From the NCBI RefSeq assembly GCF_900143005.1, contig NZ_FRCS01000010.1, forward strand, positions 281,294-345,293: a stretch of 64,000 nt of DNA, in the 5' to 3' direction. The stretch comes from Cryptosporangium aurantiacum. Lineage in GTDB: Bacteria > Actinomycetota > Actinomycetes > Mycobacteriales > Cryptosporangiaceae. The translations under genes and the position numbers were made by a program. Position 1 is the first letter of the stretch. Each line of letters starts with the position of its first letter. Below, in pieces: positions 52,881-61,528 of the stretch. The notes below the pieces were generated by a model that did no database searches, was not told the DNA's origin, and saw only the letters and a program-made list of their open reading frames with translations.

Positions 52881-54779
52881 ATGAGCCGTCGCGCGCGTCC
52901 GAGCCGCGAATTACGCATCCCCGTGGCCCGGGCCAGACGCCCGCTGCACCGGATGGTCGGTGCCCTCCTCGCCGTGCTGCTCGCCGCGGCATGCACCCCC
53001 GGCGAACAGGACGACCCGCGTTTCCGCCTGGCCGCGCCGCCGGACTGCGCGACGAACGCCTACTGCGGACAGGGCCTGGCCGACGTCTACGGCGTCGACG
53101 TCAGCGGGGCGCTGGTGCCGAAGGATCGGCTCGCCGATTCGGTCGCCGCGCTCCGCGACGGCGAGGTCGATGCCGCCGTGGTGTTCTCGAGCAGCCCCTA
53201 CGCCCACGATCAGAAGCTGGTCGTGCTCGAGGACGACCGGGGCATGAACGCGGTCCAGAACATCGTGCCGGTCTTCCGTACCAGCCTGCTGGAGGTGTTC
53301 GGCGCCTCGCTGCGCACGGAGTTGAACACGCTGAGCGGGCTGATTACCCCCGCGGCCCTGCGGTCGCTGGACCAGGCGATGACCGACGGAGACAACCCGG
53401 AAGACGCCGCGCAGGCGTGGCTCGCCCGTACCGCGCCGGCTCCGCGTGACGTCACCGCCGTCGACGGACCCGCACTGAAGATCGGGACGGTCGACTTCCT
53501 CGAGAGCCGCGTTCTCGGCCGCGTGCTGGCCGGTTACCTGTCCGATCGCGGGTACCGCGTCGAGGTCCACGACCTGGACGGCCAGCGTGACGTCCTGGTG
53601 GACGCCCTCGCCAACGGCGACGTGGACCTGGCCCCGGAGTACGTGGGCGCACTGCTGGAGTACCTCAACGGAGGTGCCAAGGAAGCGTCCACGGCCCTGG
53701 AACCCACCGTCCGTCGGCTCACCGAGTACCTGCGCCTGATCGGCGTCAGCCCCGCCGCCGCGGCGCCCGCCACCAGTCAGAACGTTTTCGTCACCACCGA
53801 AGAGATCGCCGAGCGCCGCGGGTTACGCGCCCTGAGCGACCTCGCCGACAAAGGCCTTCCCCGTACTGGCGGGGCACCGCGCGGCGCGCCGGGCGGCGAG
53901 CCCGAGCTGGCCGTTCAGGTTCGCGCCGTCGACGCCCAGCTGCGGCTCGGTAGCACCGGCCCCGAGGTACGTGACCTCCAGGTGGCACTCCGCGGACTCG
54001 GCTACCCGCTGCAGGCGGGCGGTACTTACGACGACGACACCCGCGAGGCGGTGCGGGAGTTTCAGTCCACCCACGGCTTGCGTCCCGACGGGGTGGTGGG
54101 GCCGAGCACGCAGCAGGCGCTCCGCGATCCGGATGGAACCGAGACGGACCCGCAGCCGGTGCAGCCCGGCGACGACGGCACCGACGACCCGCCGGGCTCT
54201 ACGAGCTCCGGCCGCAAAGTCTTTTACCTCACCTTCGACGATGGACCGTCTGCGACGTACACGAAGCAGATCCTCGACCTGCTCGACCAATACCAGGCGA
54301 AAGCGACGTTCTTCGAGATCGGTGAGAACGTGGCGGCGCACCCCGAACTGACGCGGGAGATCGCGAACCGGGGGCACGCCGTCGGCAACCACACCTGGGA
54401 CCACCCGGACATGCGCACGCTCAGCGCCAGCAGCCTCAACGCCGAGATCACGCGTACCTCGGACGCTCTGCGCGACGCCCTCGGCCATGACGTCCGCTGC
54501 CTGCGGCCGCCCTACGGCGCGGTGAACGCGACGGTCCGCGCCGCCATCGCCGAGCACGGCATGCGAACCCAGCTGTGGGACATCGATCCGCAGGACTGGA
54601 GCCGCCCCGGTGTGGACGCGATCGTCCGGAACGTGCTCGAGAACGCTCACCCGGGCGCGGTGTCGCTGATGCACGACGGTGGCGGTAATCGCACACAGAC
54701 GGTGCAGGCGCTCGGCACCGTCCTTCGCACCCTCACCGACCGTGGTTACACCTTCGAAAGTCTGCCCTCCTGCCGCTGA
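52881..54779 (+). CDS. Lipoprotein fusing permuted OpuAC-type binding lobes, a peptidoglycan-binding domain and a NodB deacetylase
   Basis: 632 residues from the ATG at 52881 (AAGGA seven bases upstream). A signal ends in the lipobox LLAAAC (Cys38). Residues 47-185 match the C-terminal lobe of glycine-betaine-binding proteins (VAALRDGEVDAAVVF, LVVLEDDRGMNAVQNIVPVF). Residues 198-325 match their N-terminal lobe (LKIGTVDFLESRVLGRVLAG, LANGDVDLAPEYVGALLEYL, SQNVFVTTEEIAERRGLRAL), so the lobes are in swapped order. Then come PG_binding_1 (about 345-412: GSTGPEVRDLQVALRGLGY, GVVGPSTQQAL), a Pro/Asp linker, and a polysaccharide deacetylase (443-630) with TFDDGPS, HAVGNHTWDHPD, RPPYG, DIDPQDW and LMHDGG, all five NodB motifs. 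It should sit on the outer membrane face, bind the wall and deacetylate glycans, perhaps gated by a ligand. Confidence 0.85.
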   Translation: MSRRARPSRELRIPVARARRPLHRMVGALLAVLLAAACTPGEQDDPRFRLAAPPDCATNAYCGQGLADVYGVDVSGALVPKDRLADSVAALRDGEVDAAVVFSSSPYAHDQKLVVLEDDRGMNAVQNIVPVFRTSLLEVFGASLRTELNTLSGLITPAALRSLDQAMTDGDNPEDAAQAWLARTAPAPRDVTAVDGPALKIGTVDFLESRVLGRVLAGYLSDRGYRVEVHDLDGQRDVLVDALANGDVDLAPEYVGALLEYLNGGAKEASTALEPTVRRLTEYLRLIGVSPAAAAPATSQNVFVTTEEIAERRGLRALSDLADKGLPRTGGAPRGAPGGEPELAVQVRAVDAQLRLGSTGPEVRDLQVALRGLGYPLQAGGTYDDDTREAVREFQSTHGLRPDGVVGPSTQQALRDPDGTETDPQPVQPGDDGTDDPPGSTSSGRKVFYLTFDDGPSATYTKQILDLLDQYQAKATFFEIGENVAAHPELTREIANRGHAVGNHTWDHPDMRTLSASSLNAEITRTSDALRDALGHDVRCLRPPYGAVNATVRAAIAEHGMRTQLWDIDPQDWSRPGVDAIVRNVLENAHPGAVSLMHDGGGNRTQTVQALGTVLRTLTDRGYTFESLPSCR

Positions 54780-54888
54780 GATGGGCCGGTGGTCTGCCGG
54801 CTCAGTACGGCGTCGCGCCGCGCGTCCGAAGGCCTGCGGACCGTCCCGGCGCAACCGCGGCCGGCCGCACCGCGGCCCTAGGCTTGTC

Positions 54889-55674
54889 TCATGCTGCGGC
54901 GATCGGCTTCGGCTCGATGTGTCGCCTGCGGGCCAGAAGGAAAACGGCGAGCACGAGATAGACGAGAATGCCGGCCGTCATGCCCAGGTAGGGGGTGTCG
55001 TCCAGCGCGGTGGCCGTGAGCAGCGAGAAGTCAAAGAGTCCGTGCAGTACCGAGTTGACCGCGTTGCTGCCGGTGCGTCGCCGGACGAGATAGAAGAAGT
55101 ACCCGGCGAAGGCGACCACAACGGCCTGCGGCACCGCCTGCAGTCCCTGTCCGACGGCGTTGGACAGGTGTACCGCACCGAAGATGAGGCTGGACCAGAG
55201 CGCTACCCGGCCTTCGGTCAGGCCTCGCTTCCGGAGAACGGTGATGCCGATGCCTCGGAACATGCCTTCCTCGCCCCAGCCGACCAGTTGGGTGGCCAGG
55301 AGCAGGAGCAGCGTGAAGCCCAGTCCCTTCTCGGCGAGTGCGCCGTAGTCGATCGCCAGCAGGATGCCGACGAGAAGGACGATGGGCACCACGATCATTC
55401 CGCGTTGCACCGGCCGGTCGTCGCGCATGACCGGCTTCCACCAGCCCAGATAGGCGACAAGGCCGTAGACGAAGATCGCCGCTAGCCCGAGCGGCAGGAT
55501 GAAGTTGTAGACGACGCCAGAGATGGTTTGCGTGCCTTCGTCGCCGGTGATATCTCCGAGGCGTCGGAACGCGATGCCACCCACCTGGATGATGGCCAGG
55601 TAGACGACGACGGCAGCCGCGAAGCCCCAGAGTGTTAGCCGTCTGGGACCCGCCGGATCAGAACTGTGACTCAC
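54889..55674 (-). CDS. CPBP-family intramembrane metalloprotease
   Basis: 261 residues with about seven membrane segments. Catalytic motifs: GWGEEGMFRG with Glu135, Glu136 and Arg140; IFGAVHL with His169; VLHGLFD with His211. These three blocks define the CPBP (Abi/Rce1-like) family, whose bacterial members cut small prepeptides or act in bacteriocin self-protection; the target here is unknown. The ATG follows a purine-rich stretch. It is convergent with the lipoprotein fusion gene. Confidence 0.92.
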   Translation of the reverse strand: MSHSSDPAGPRRLTLWGFAAAVVVYLAIIQVGGIAFRRLGDITGDEGTQTISGVVYNFILPLGLAAIFVYGLVAYLGWWKPVMRDDRPVQRGMIVVPIVLLVGILLAIDYGALAEKGLGFTLLLLLATQLVGWGEEGMFRGIGITVLRKRGLTEGRVALWSSLIFGAVHLSNAVGQGLQAVPQAVVVAFAGYFFYLVRRRTGSNAVNSVLHGLFDFSLLTATALDDTPYLGMTAGILVYLVLAVFLLARRRHIEPKPIAAA

Positions 55675-55776
55675 GAGCGAAGCCTAAGGGTGCAGGTCAG
55701 ACGCCTTCCAATGTCGTCACCCAGCGGTAACGAGGTGTGGAACACGGCGGGGCGGTCGAGTGCCGCCGTGCCCCAA

Positions 55777-56256
55777 TCAACGGAGGGACTGTTCGATAAC
55801 GCGTGCGAGGGCGACGAACGTGTCGATCTGCTCAGGTGTGAGCGCCCGGGTGGAGCGCTCTTCGAGGCGGGTCCACATCTGCTGCAAGGGTTCGCGCAGC
55901 GCCCGGCCCTTGTCGGTGAGGTGGACCAGCAGCACCCGGCGATCGTGGGCGGCGGGCTCGCGGCGGAGCAAGCCGGCGTCCTGCATGCGCCGCAGTGATT
56001 TCGACACGGTGGAGTGATCGAGGCCGACGCTGGCGAGCAGCTCCGATTGGGTCTGTCCGTCGCGGTCCAGGAGCTGCATGAGCAGCAGCTCCTGGCCGGG
56101 ATGCAGGTTCAGCTCACGCAACATCGCTCCGGCGAGGCCGCGATGGGTGCGGGCGAGAGCGAAGACGGCGAAGCTCAGCGGCCCGGTGCTGACGGTCAGG
56201 CCGCCGCCGGGCGAGCTGCCGACGGCGGCCTCCTGCGTGGCGTCAGGTGGGTTCAA
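55777..56256 (-). CDS. MarR-family regulator
   Basis: 159 residues from a TTG at 56256, fixed by AGGAGG five bases upstream; the TTGA overlaps the stop of the reductase gene by four bases. Winged helix: LNLHPGQELLLMQLLDRDGQ, TQSELLASVGLDHSTVSKSL, RRMQDAGLLRREPAAHDRRV with the D-x-R wing, LTDKGRAL. No Cys is conserved at a redox position that I can see, so sensing of an electrophile through cysteine is not indicated. With the palindromes before the reductase gene it probably represses its own operon. Confidence 0.93.
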   Translation of the reverse strand: MNPPDATQEAAVGSSPGGGLTVSTGPLSFAVFALARTHRGLAGAMLRELNLHPGQELLLMQLLDRDGQTQSELLASVGLDHSTVSKSLRRMQDAGLLRREPAAHDRRVLLVHLTDKGRALREPLQQMWTRLEERSTRALTPEQIDTFVALARVIEQSLR

Positions 56257-57320
56257 GAAGCCTCCTGCATACGTGGGTAGTCCGTGTAGCCGCGGTGGTC
56301 GCCGCCGTAGAAGGTAGCGCGGTCAGGGGTATTGAGCGTGGCTCCGGCGCGGAGCCGTTCGGGCAGGTCGGGGTTGGCCAGGGCCATCGCGCCGACCGAG
56401 ACAAGATCTGCCAGGCCGGCCTCGATGTCGGCTACGCGTGTCTGGAGGTCGGCCCCGCCGCGGTTGACGATCAGGGTTCCCGGCCACGCGGCGCGCAGCG
56501 TGCGAGCCAGGTCCTCGTCGCCCGGATGCACCAGGTGCAGGTAGGCCAGGTCCAAGGGAGCAAGAGCGGACAGCAGGGGTCCATAGACGTCGCGAGGGTT
56601 GCTCTCGATGATGTCGTTGAACGGGTTGCCAGGGGCAATCCGGATGCCGGTGCGTGCGGCGCCGATTTCGGCCGCGACGGCCTGGGCCACCTCGACCGCG
56701 AAGCGGATCCGCCTCTGCGCCGAGCCGCCGTACTCGTCGGTGCGCTGGTTCGCGTTGTCGGACAGGAACTGGTGGATGAGGTAGCCGTTGGCCGCGTGGA
56801 TCTCCACGCCGTCGGCTCCGGCGTCGATCGCGGCGGCGGCTGCGCGACGGAAATCGTCCTGGGTCGCCTCGATCTCCGGCACGGTCAGTGACCGAGGGAC
56901 CGGCATCGATCGTGGACCGGTCGCGGTGAACATCGTGCCCGCCGGCGCTACCGCCGACGGCGCCACGGGCTGGCGCCCGTGCGGGGTGTTGTCCGGGTGC
57001 GAGATCCGGCCGACGTGCATGAGTTGGACGAACAGCCGCCCGCCGGCTGCGTGCACCGCGTCGGTGACCCGGCGCCAGCCGGCCACCTGTTCGTCGGTGT
57101 GCATCCCAGGCGTGAGCAGGTAGCCCTGTCCGTCAGCCGACGGCTGGGTGCCTTCAGAGATGAGCAGGCCGAGCGAGGCGCGCTGCGCGTAGTAGGCAGC
57201 GGTCAGCGCCGTCGGGACGCCGTCGGGCGTGGCTCGCGAACGGGTCATCGGCGCCATCACCAGGCGGTGCTCCAGCTTCACATCACCGGCAACTGCCGGC
57301 GTCCACAGTGGGGTGGTCAT
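56253..57320 (-). CDS. Old yellow enzyme-family alkene reductase
   Basis: 355 residues; AAGGAG six bases before the ATG. FMN-binding TIM barrel: HRLVMAPMTRSRA (phosphate/flavin contacts with PMTR), LLISEGTQ, FVQLMHVGRISHP, GADGVEIHAANGYLIHQFLS (substrate-binding H-x-x-N), QRTDEYGGS and FYGGDHRGYTDYP. These match NemA/xenobiotic reductase-like enzymes that reduce C=C bonds of enals, enones, maleimides and nitro esters with NADPH. First gene of an operon with the MarR regulator; two palindromes upstream (57366-57423). Confidence 0.94.
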   Translation of the reverse strand: MTTPLWTPAVAGDVKLEHRLVMAPMTRSRATPDGVPTALTAAYYAQRASLGLLISEGTQPSADGQGYLLTPGMHTDEQVAGWRRVTDAVHAAGGRLFVQLMHVGRISHPDNTPHGRQPVAPSAVAPAGTMFTATGPRSMPVPRSLTVPEIEATQDDFRRAAAAAIDAGADGVEIHAANGYLIHQFLSDNANQRTDEYGGSAQRRIRFAVEVAQAVAAEIGAARTGIRIAPGNPFNDIIESNPRDVYGPLLSALAPLDLAYLHLVHPGDEDLARTLRAAWPGTLIVNRGGADLQTRVADIEAGLADLVSVGAMALANPDLPERLRAGATLNTPDRATFYGGDHRGYTDYPRMQEAS

Positions 57321-57365
57321 CGTCGTCTCCTTCGGTTGTCGTGATGACCAAACGGTGCCACGGAG

Positions 57366-57423
57366 TTATGTGGCTAGCCAACTATCTGTGCGCGAGAACA
57401 CAATAGGTGGCTAGCCACCTATT
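57366..57423 (-). promoter_or_regulatory. Two palindromic operators upstream of the reductase-MarR operon
   Basis: 57402-57423 is a perfect 22-bp palindrome: AATAGGTGGC, TA, then its reverse complement. 57366-57385 is a degenerate second copy with the same core TGGCTAGCCA. The core centres are about 37 bases apart. Location between the reductase start (57320) and the divergent ATPase gene (57484), and perfect symmetry, fit MarR binding; control of the divergent gene is possible too. Confidence 0.8.
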
Positions 57424-57483
57424 CTCGAAGGCCCGGCATTCGCCGCCGACGGGGCAGCGGCTGCGCTGACCTAGAGTCGGCTG

Positions 57484-59559
57484 GTGACTACCTCTTCGTC
57501 CGGTCGCGGCTCGTCACGGCTTGCCGAGCGGCTCAACGCTGCCCGTGACCGGAGCTTCGTCGGCCGCGAGGGCGAGATCGCGACGTTTCGGTCGGCGCTG
57601 GCCGGGGCGCCGGACGCCCCGATCGTGCTGTACGTCCACGGCCCGGGCGGGGTGGGCAAGACCGCGCTGCTGCATCGGTTCGCTGCTCTGGCGCAGGGCG
57701 CCGGCCGGATCGTCGTCCAAGTCGACGGCCGGATGCTCGATCCGACCCCGGCCGCCTTCCAGCTCCACGGCGGTGCGGCCCGCAGCGACGATCGGGTCGT
57801 TCTCCTGGTCGACAATTTCGAACGCTGCCAGGGCTTGGAGGCGTGGGTACGCGAGCAGTTCCTGCCCAGCGTGCTGGACGGCGTCGTGGTGGTTCTGGCC
57901 GGGAGGCAACCTCCGCACGCCGACTGGCGATCGGACGGAGCGTGGGACGAGGCACTCGTGGTCTGCCCGTTGGCCGACCTGTCACCGGACGACGCGGCGG
58001 CGCTGGTGCGAGCCCGCGACGTTCCACCGGAATCTCGGAACGCGGTGCTGCGATTCGCCGGCGGCTATCCGCTCGCGCTGAGCCTCGCGGCGTCCGTCGC
58101 GGCCCGCGACATCCGGGACACCGCTGCTTGGACCCTGCCCCGGGACGTGCTCTCCGCCCTGCTTCAGCAACTCGTCGGTGACGTGCCGTCGCCGGCGCAC
58201 CGGACGGCGCTGGAGGTCTGCGCACACACGCTCTCCACCACCGAGGACCTGCTCGCCGCGGTCGTCCCCGACGTCGACGCGGTCGAGCTGTTCGGCTGGC
58301 TGCGCGGCCTGCCGTTCGTGGAGGCCGACCGCCATGGCCTCCGACCCCACGACGTGGTCCGCGAGGTGCTGGAAGCGGACCTGCGCTGGCGCAACCCGCG
58401 CAGCTACGAGGAGATGCATCGCCGGGTTACCGCCCACCTGGTGGCGCGCGCTCGGGAAACCACCCCGGTGCCGTCGATGGCGGAGATCCGCTCGCTGTAC
58501 TACCTGCAGCGACATGATCAGATCGTCACCGAGTACTTCGTACTCGACGGGGACGGCACGGTCTACCCGGACGCGTATCAGCCGGCCGATCGGAACACCG
58601 TGCGGCGTCTGGCGCTGGTGAGCGAAGGCGCGGAGTCCGCGGCCATCGTCGATTTCTGGCTGCAGCGGCAGCCGCAAGCGTTCACCGTTTACCGGCGGTC
58701 GACCGACGACGAGCTGGTCGCCTTCATGGCCTGGCTGCAGTTGACGAACGACGACGAGGACACCTGCGCCGTCGATCCGGTGGTCGCCGCAGCCTGGACG
58801 CACGCGGCGTCGACCGCGCCACTACGCGGCCGGGAGCAGCTCGCGCTCGCCCGGTTCCTGATCTACCCGCCGGCCTACTACGAGCCGTCCGCACCGCTGG
58901 ACCTGATGCGGATGCGCATCCTCGCCGGCTGGATGGGCACGCCGCACCTCGCCTGGTCCTACGTGGTCAATCCGGCTCCGGCGTCGTTCTGGGAACCCCT
59001 GCACCGCTACCTCGAACAACTGCCGGTTCCGGCCGTTCCCACCGTAGGCGGGCGGCCCTACGCGCTGTTTGCCCATGACTGGCGCGCGATGCCGGTGGAC
59101 GCATGGTTCGACCTGCTCAACACACGGCTGCTGCACGGATGGGACCCGAGAGCCCCCGCAACGCCAGAGGATCTCGTCGTACTGCCCCGGGCCGAATTCG
59201 ACGCCGCTGTGCGCCGTGCGCTCAGGTCGTGGCACCGGCCGGATCAGCTCGCCGAGAGTCCGCTCATCCGCAGCCGCATCGTCACCGGGCGCCGTACGGC
59301 CGACCCGGTGCACACACTCCGTGAGGCACTCGCGGCGGCGGTCGCGCACCTCGCCGCGGACCCCCGCGCGACCAAACTGCACCGCGCGGCGACGGTCACC
59401 TTCCTCAAGGCGACGCCCAGCCAGGAGGCCGCCGCCGAGCGCCTGGGTGTCCCGTTCAGCACCTACCGCAGGCATCTCGCCGGTGCGGTCGACCGGATCG
59501 TCGACCACCTGTGGCAGCGGGAACTGCACGCTTCGGCCGAGCCGCCCACGCCGGAGTGA
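57484..59559 (+). CDS. AAA/STAND-type ATPase regulator
   Basis: 691 residues. After ERLNAARDRSFVGREGEIATF comes Walker A HGPGGVGKTALLHRF (near residues 52-66) and Walker B VVLLVDNFERC (about 103-113), then a winged-helix-like and helical part. The middle (about 320-590) has no clear repeats. The C-terminus carries a helix-turn-helix-like stretch, TPSQEAAAERLGVPFSTYRR (about 640-665). This fits a signal-transducing ATPase with a terminal DNA-binding domain, like other actinobacterial STAND regulators. It is followed on the same strand, after 90 bases, by an FAD monooxygenase gene, which may be its target. The GTG start lies 60 bases from the MarR palindromes. Confidence 0.8.
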   Translation: MTTSSSGRGSSRLAERLNAARDRSFVGREGEIATFRSALAGAPDAPIVLYVHGPGGVGKTALLHRFAALAQGAGRIVVQVDGRMLDPTPAAFQLHGGAARSDDRVVLLVDNFERCQGLEAWVREQFLPSVLDGVVVVLAGRQPPHADWRSDGAWDEALVVCPLADLSPDDAAALVRARDVPPESRNAVLRFAGGYPLALSLAASVAARDIRDTAAWTLPRDVLSALLQQLVGDVPSPAHRTALEVCAHTLSTTEDLLAAVVPDVDAVELFGWLRGLPFVEADRHGLRPHDVVREVLEADLRWRNPRSYEEMHRRVTAHLVARARETTPVPSMAEIRSLYYLQRHDQIVTEYFVLDGDGTVYPDAYQPADRNTVRRLALVSEGAESAAIVDFWLQRQPQAFTVYRRSTDDELVAFMAWLQLTNDDEDTCAVDPVVAAAWTHAASTAPLRGREQLALARFLIYPPAYYEPSAPLDLMRMRILAGWMGTPHLAWSYVVNPAPASFWEPLHRYLEQLPVPAVPTVGGRPYALFAHDWRAMPVDAWFDLLNTRLLHGWDPRAPATPEDLVVLPRAEFDAAVRRALRSWHRPDQLAESPLIRSRIVTGRRTADPVHTLREALAAAVAHLAADPRATKLHRAATVTFLKATPSQEAAAERLGVPFSTYRRHLAGAVDRIVDHLWQRELHASAEPPTPE

Positions 59560-59650
59560 GCAGAAACTGAGCACCGGACCGGCCTGGGAACCGAGCACCA
59601 AGAACAGCGAATCTCCCCAGTGACAGACACTGACCGAGGGAGATGACCCA

Positions 59651-61063
59651 ATGGCCGATGTACTCATCCTGGGCGCCGGAATGACCGGCCTGACCACCGC
59701 GATGCTGCTGGCCCGCGACGGGCACCACGTCACCGTTGTCGACCAGAACTCAGCGGGCCCCGCGCACGATGCGTGGTCGAGCTGGCAGCGGCCGGGGGTT
59801 CCGCAGTTCCGGCTTCCGCACATCGCGCTCCCGCGCTGGCGGGCACTGATCGAGCAGGATCTGCCCGACGTCCTCGGCGAGCTTCTGGAGCGGGGCGGCC
59901 GTCGGTACAACCTCCTCGCGGAGGGCGTGTGGCCCATCGAGGCCGGCTCGTCCCACCGAACCGGCGACGAGCGCTTCGACGTCGTGGGTGCTCGTCGGCC
60001 GATCTTGGAGGCCGCGGTGGCCGCCGCGGCCTCCCGGACCGCCGGAGTCACGATCCGGCGGGGCGTCGCCGTCACCGGTCTGCTGACCGGTCTCTACCTC
60101 ACCCCCGGTGCGCCCCGGGTCACCGGAGTTCGCACCCGGGACGGTGAAAACCTCTACGCCGAGTTGGTCGTCGATGCCACCGGCCGACGCTCCTCGCTCC
60201 CTCGCCTGCTGGCCGGCATCAAGGCTGCCGCACCGCTCGAGGAACGGGAGGAGGACGGCTTCGTCTACTACAGCCGGCACTACCGGAGCACCGACGGATC
60301 GCGCCCGACCTACCTCGGCTGGTTGACCGAGCACTTCGAGAGCCTCTCGACGATCACGCTGGCCGCCGACAACGACACCTGGTCGGTGTCGTTCGCGATC
60401 TCCAGCCGGGATCGGGAACTGCGCGCGCTACGCGACGTCGATGTGTTCGAGCGGGCAGCGACGCTGTACGGCAACTCGGCATCCTGGTCGACGATCGGAG
60501 AACCGATCACCGGCGTGTTGTCGATGGCGAACCTGGAGGACCGATACCGACGGCTCGTCGTCGACGGCGAGCCAGTGGTGACCGGACTCGTCGCGGTCGG
60601 CGACGCCTGGGCGGCCACCAACCCGACGCTCGGACTCGGCCTCACTCTGGGCGCACTGCACGGGATCGCTCTGCGCGACCTGCTACGCGACGTCAATCCG
60701 CAGGAGCACGAGAAGCTGGCGCGTCGCTTCGACGAGGTCACCGAGGAGACACTGACGCCGTACTTCCGGACCCTCCGCTCGTGGAGCCGACACCGTCGCG
60801 CCGAGGTCGCCGCCGACATCGCCGGTCGGCCCTATGAGACGAACGATCACGAGTGGCTGATCGCGAAAGCGCTGGACGCCGCGAAGTTCCGCGATCCTCG
60901 ACTGCTACGGGCCGCCGCCGACATCGGTGCCCTGACCGCTCCGGCCGCCGGCATCCTGGATGCTCCTGGCCTGGTCGACACGGTGATGGCCCTGGGCGGT
61001 GCCGCTCCGCAGTACACCGCGCCCGGCCCTCGCCGCGCCGATCTGCTGTCCGCGCTCGCCTGA
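59651..61063 (+). CDS. FAD-dependent monooxygenase-like oxidoreductase
   Basis: 470 residues; GGGAGATG region before the ATG. FAD-binding Rossmann motif DVLILGAGMTGLTTAMLLAR at the N-terminus, VVDQNS after strand 2, the ELVVDATGRRSSLPRLL motif (about 173-189) and VAVGDAWAATNPTLGLGLTL (about 315-335), the second FAD contact. This is the layout of para-hydroxybenzoate hydroxylase-like and geranylgeranyl reductase-like flavoproteins. The Trp-rich SSWQRPGVPQFRLPH stretch after strand 2 is typical of actinobacterial members of unknown substrate. Confidence 0.88.
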   Translation: MADVLILGAGMTGLTTAMLLARDGHHVTVVDQNSAGPAHDAWSSWQRPGVPQFRLPHIALPRWRALIEQDLPDVLGELLERGGRRYNLLAEGVWPIEAGSSHRTGDERFDVVGARRPILEAAVAAAASRTAGVTIRRGVAVTGLLTGLYLTPGAPRVTGVRTRDGENLYAELVVDATGRRSSLPRLLAGIKAAAPLEEREEDGFVYYSRHYRSTDGSRPTYLGWLTEHFESLSTITLAADNDTWSVSFAISSRDRELRALRDVDVFERAATLYGNSASWSTIGEPITGVLSMANLEDRYRRLVVDGEPVVTGLVAVGDAWAATNPTLGLGLTLGALHGIALRDLLRDVNPQEHEKLARRFDEVTEETLTPYFRTLRSWSRHRRAEVAADIAGRPYETNDHEWLIAKALDAAKFRDPRLLRAAADIGALTAPAAGILDAPGLVDTVMALGGAAPQYTAPGPRRADLLSALA

Positions 61064-61125
61064 CGGGACCTGCGCTCAAGCGGACTCATGCATAGTGCCG
61101 CGTCGAGGAGGGAAGCTCTGATGCC

Positions 61126-61470
61126 ATGGCAGCGACTCGGCTACTTGCGCAGATGACTGTCGTCGATCTTGAAGCCGCCGTCGGGTGGTACGCCAAGTTG
61201 TTCGGCAGCGACGCGGATGCCCGGCCGATGGACGGGTTGGCCGAGTGGCATCTGGCGCCGACTTTCGGGGTGCAGGTATGGGCGGACGCCAGTCGCGCCG
61301 GGCACTCGACGATGGTCGTTGACGACTCTGACCTCGATGAGGTCGCTGTCAGGCTGAGCCGGGAAGGAATTAGTCACCCCGGCATCCAGGAGGCGACAGC
61401 CTCGCGTGTCCTCGTCGTGGAGGATCCGGATGGCAACAGGATCGTGTTTACCGGGCCGCTTCGCTCCTGA
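61126..61470 (+). CDS. VOC-family (glyoxalase/dioxygenase-like) protein
   Basis: 114 residues from the ATG at 61126. Fold elements LLAQMTVVDLEAAVGWYAKL, LAEWHLAPTFGVQVW and VLVVEDPDGNRIVFTGPL are typical of the beta-alpha-beta-beta-beta modules. Metal ligands cannot be assigned with certainty (His in EWHL, Glu in VEDPDGN). AGGAGGGAAG lies unusually far (12 bases) from this start; it is better placed for an out-of-phase ATG at 61121 opening a 11-codon frame that ends in ATGA over Met10 of this protein, so a short leader peptide is possible. It follows the flavoprotein by 62 bases. Confidence 0.85.
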   Translation: MAATRLLAQMTVVDLEAAVGWYAKLFGSDADARPMDGLAEWHLAPTFGVQVWADASRAGHSTMVVDDSDLDEVAVRLSREGISHPGIQEATASRVLVVEDPDGNRIVFTGPLRS

Positions 61471-61528
61471 GCACCCTGACGCGACCACGTCCTGAGCCGG
61501 TATCGCAGTACTGAGACAGCACGCTGTC

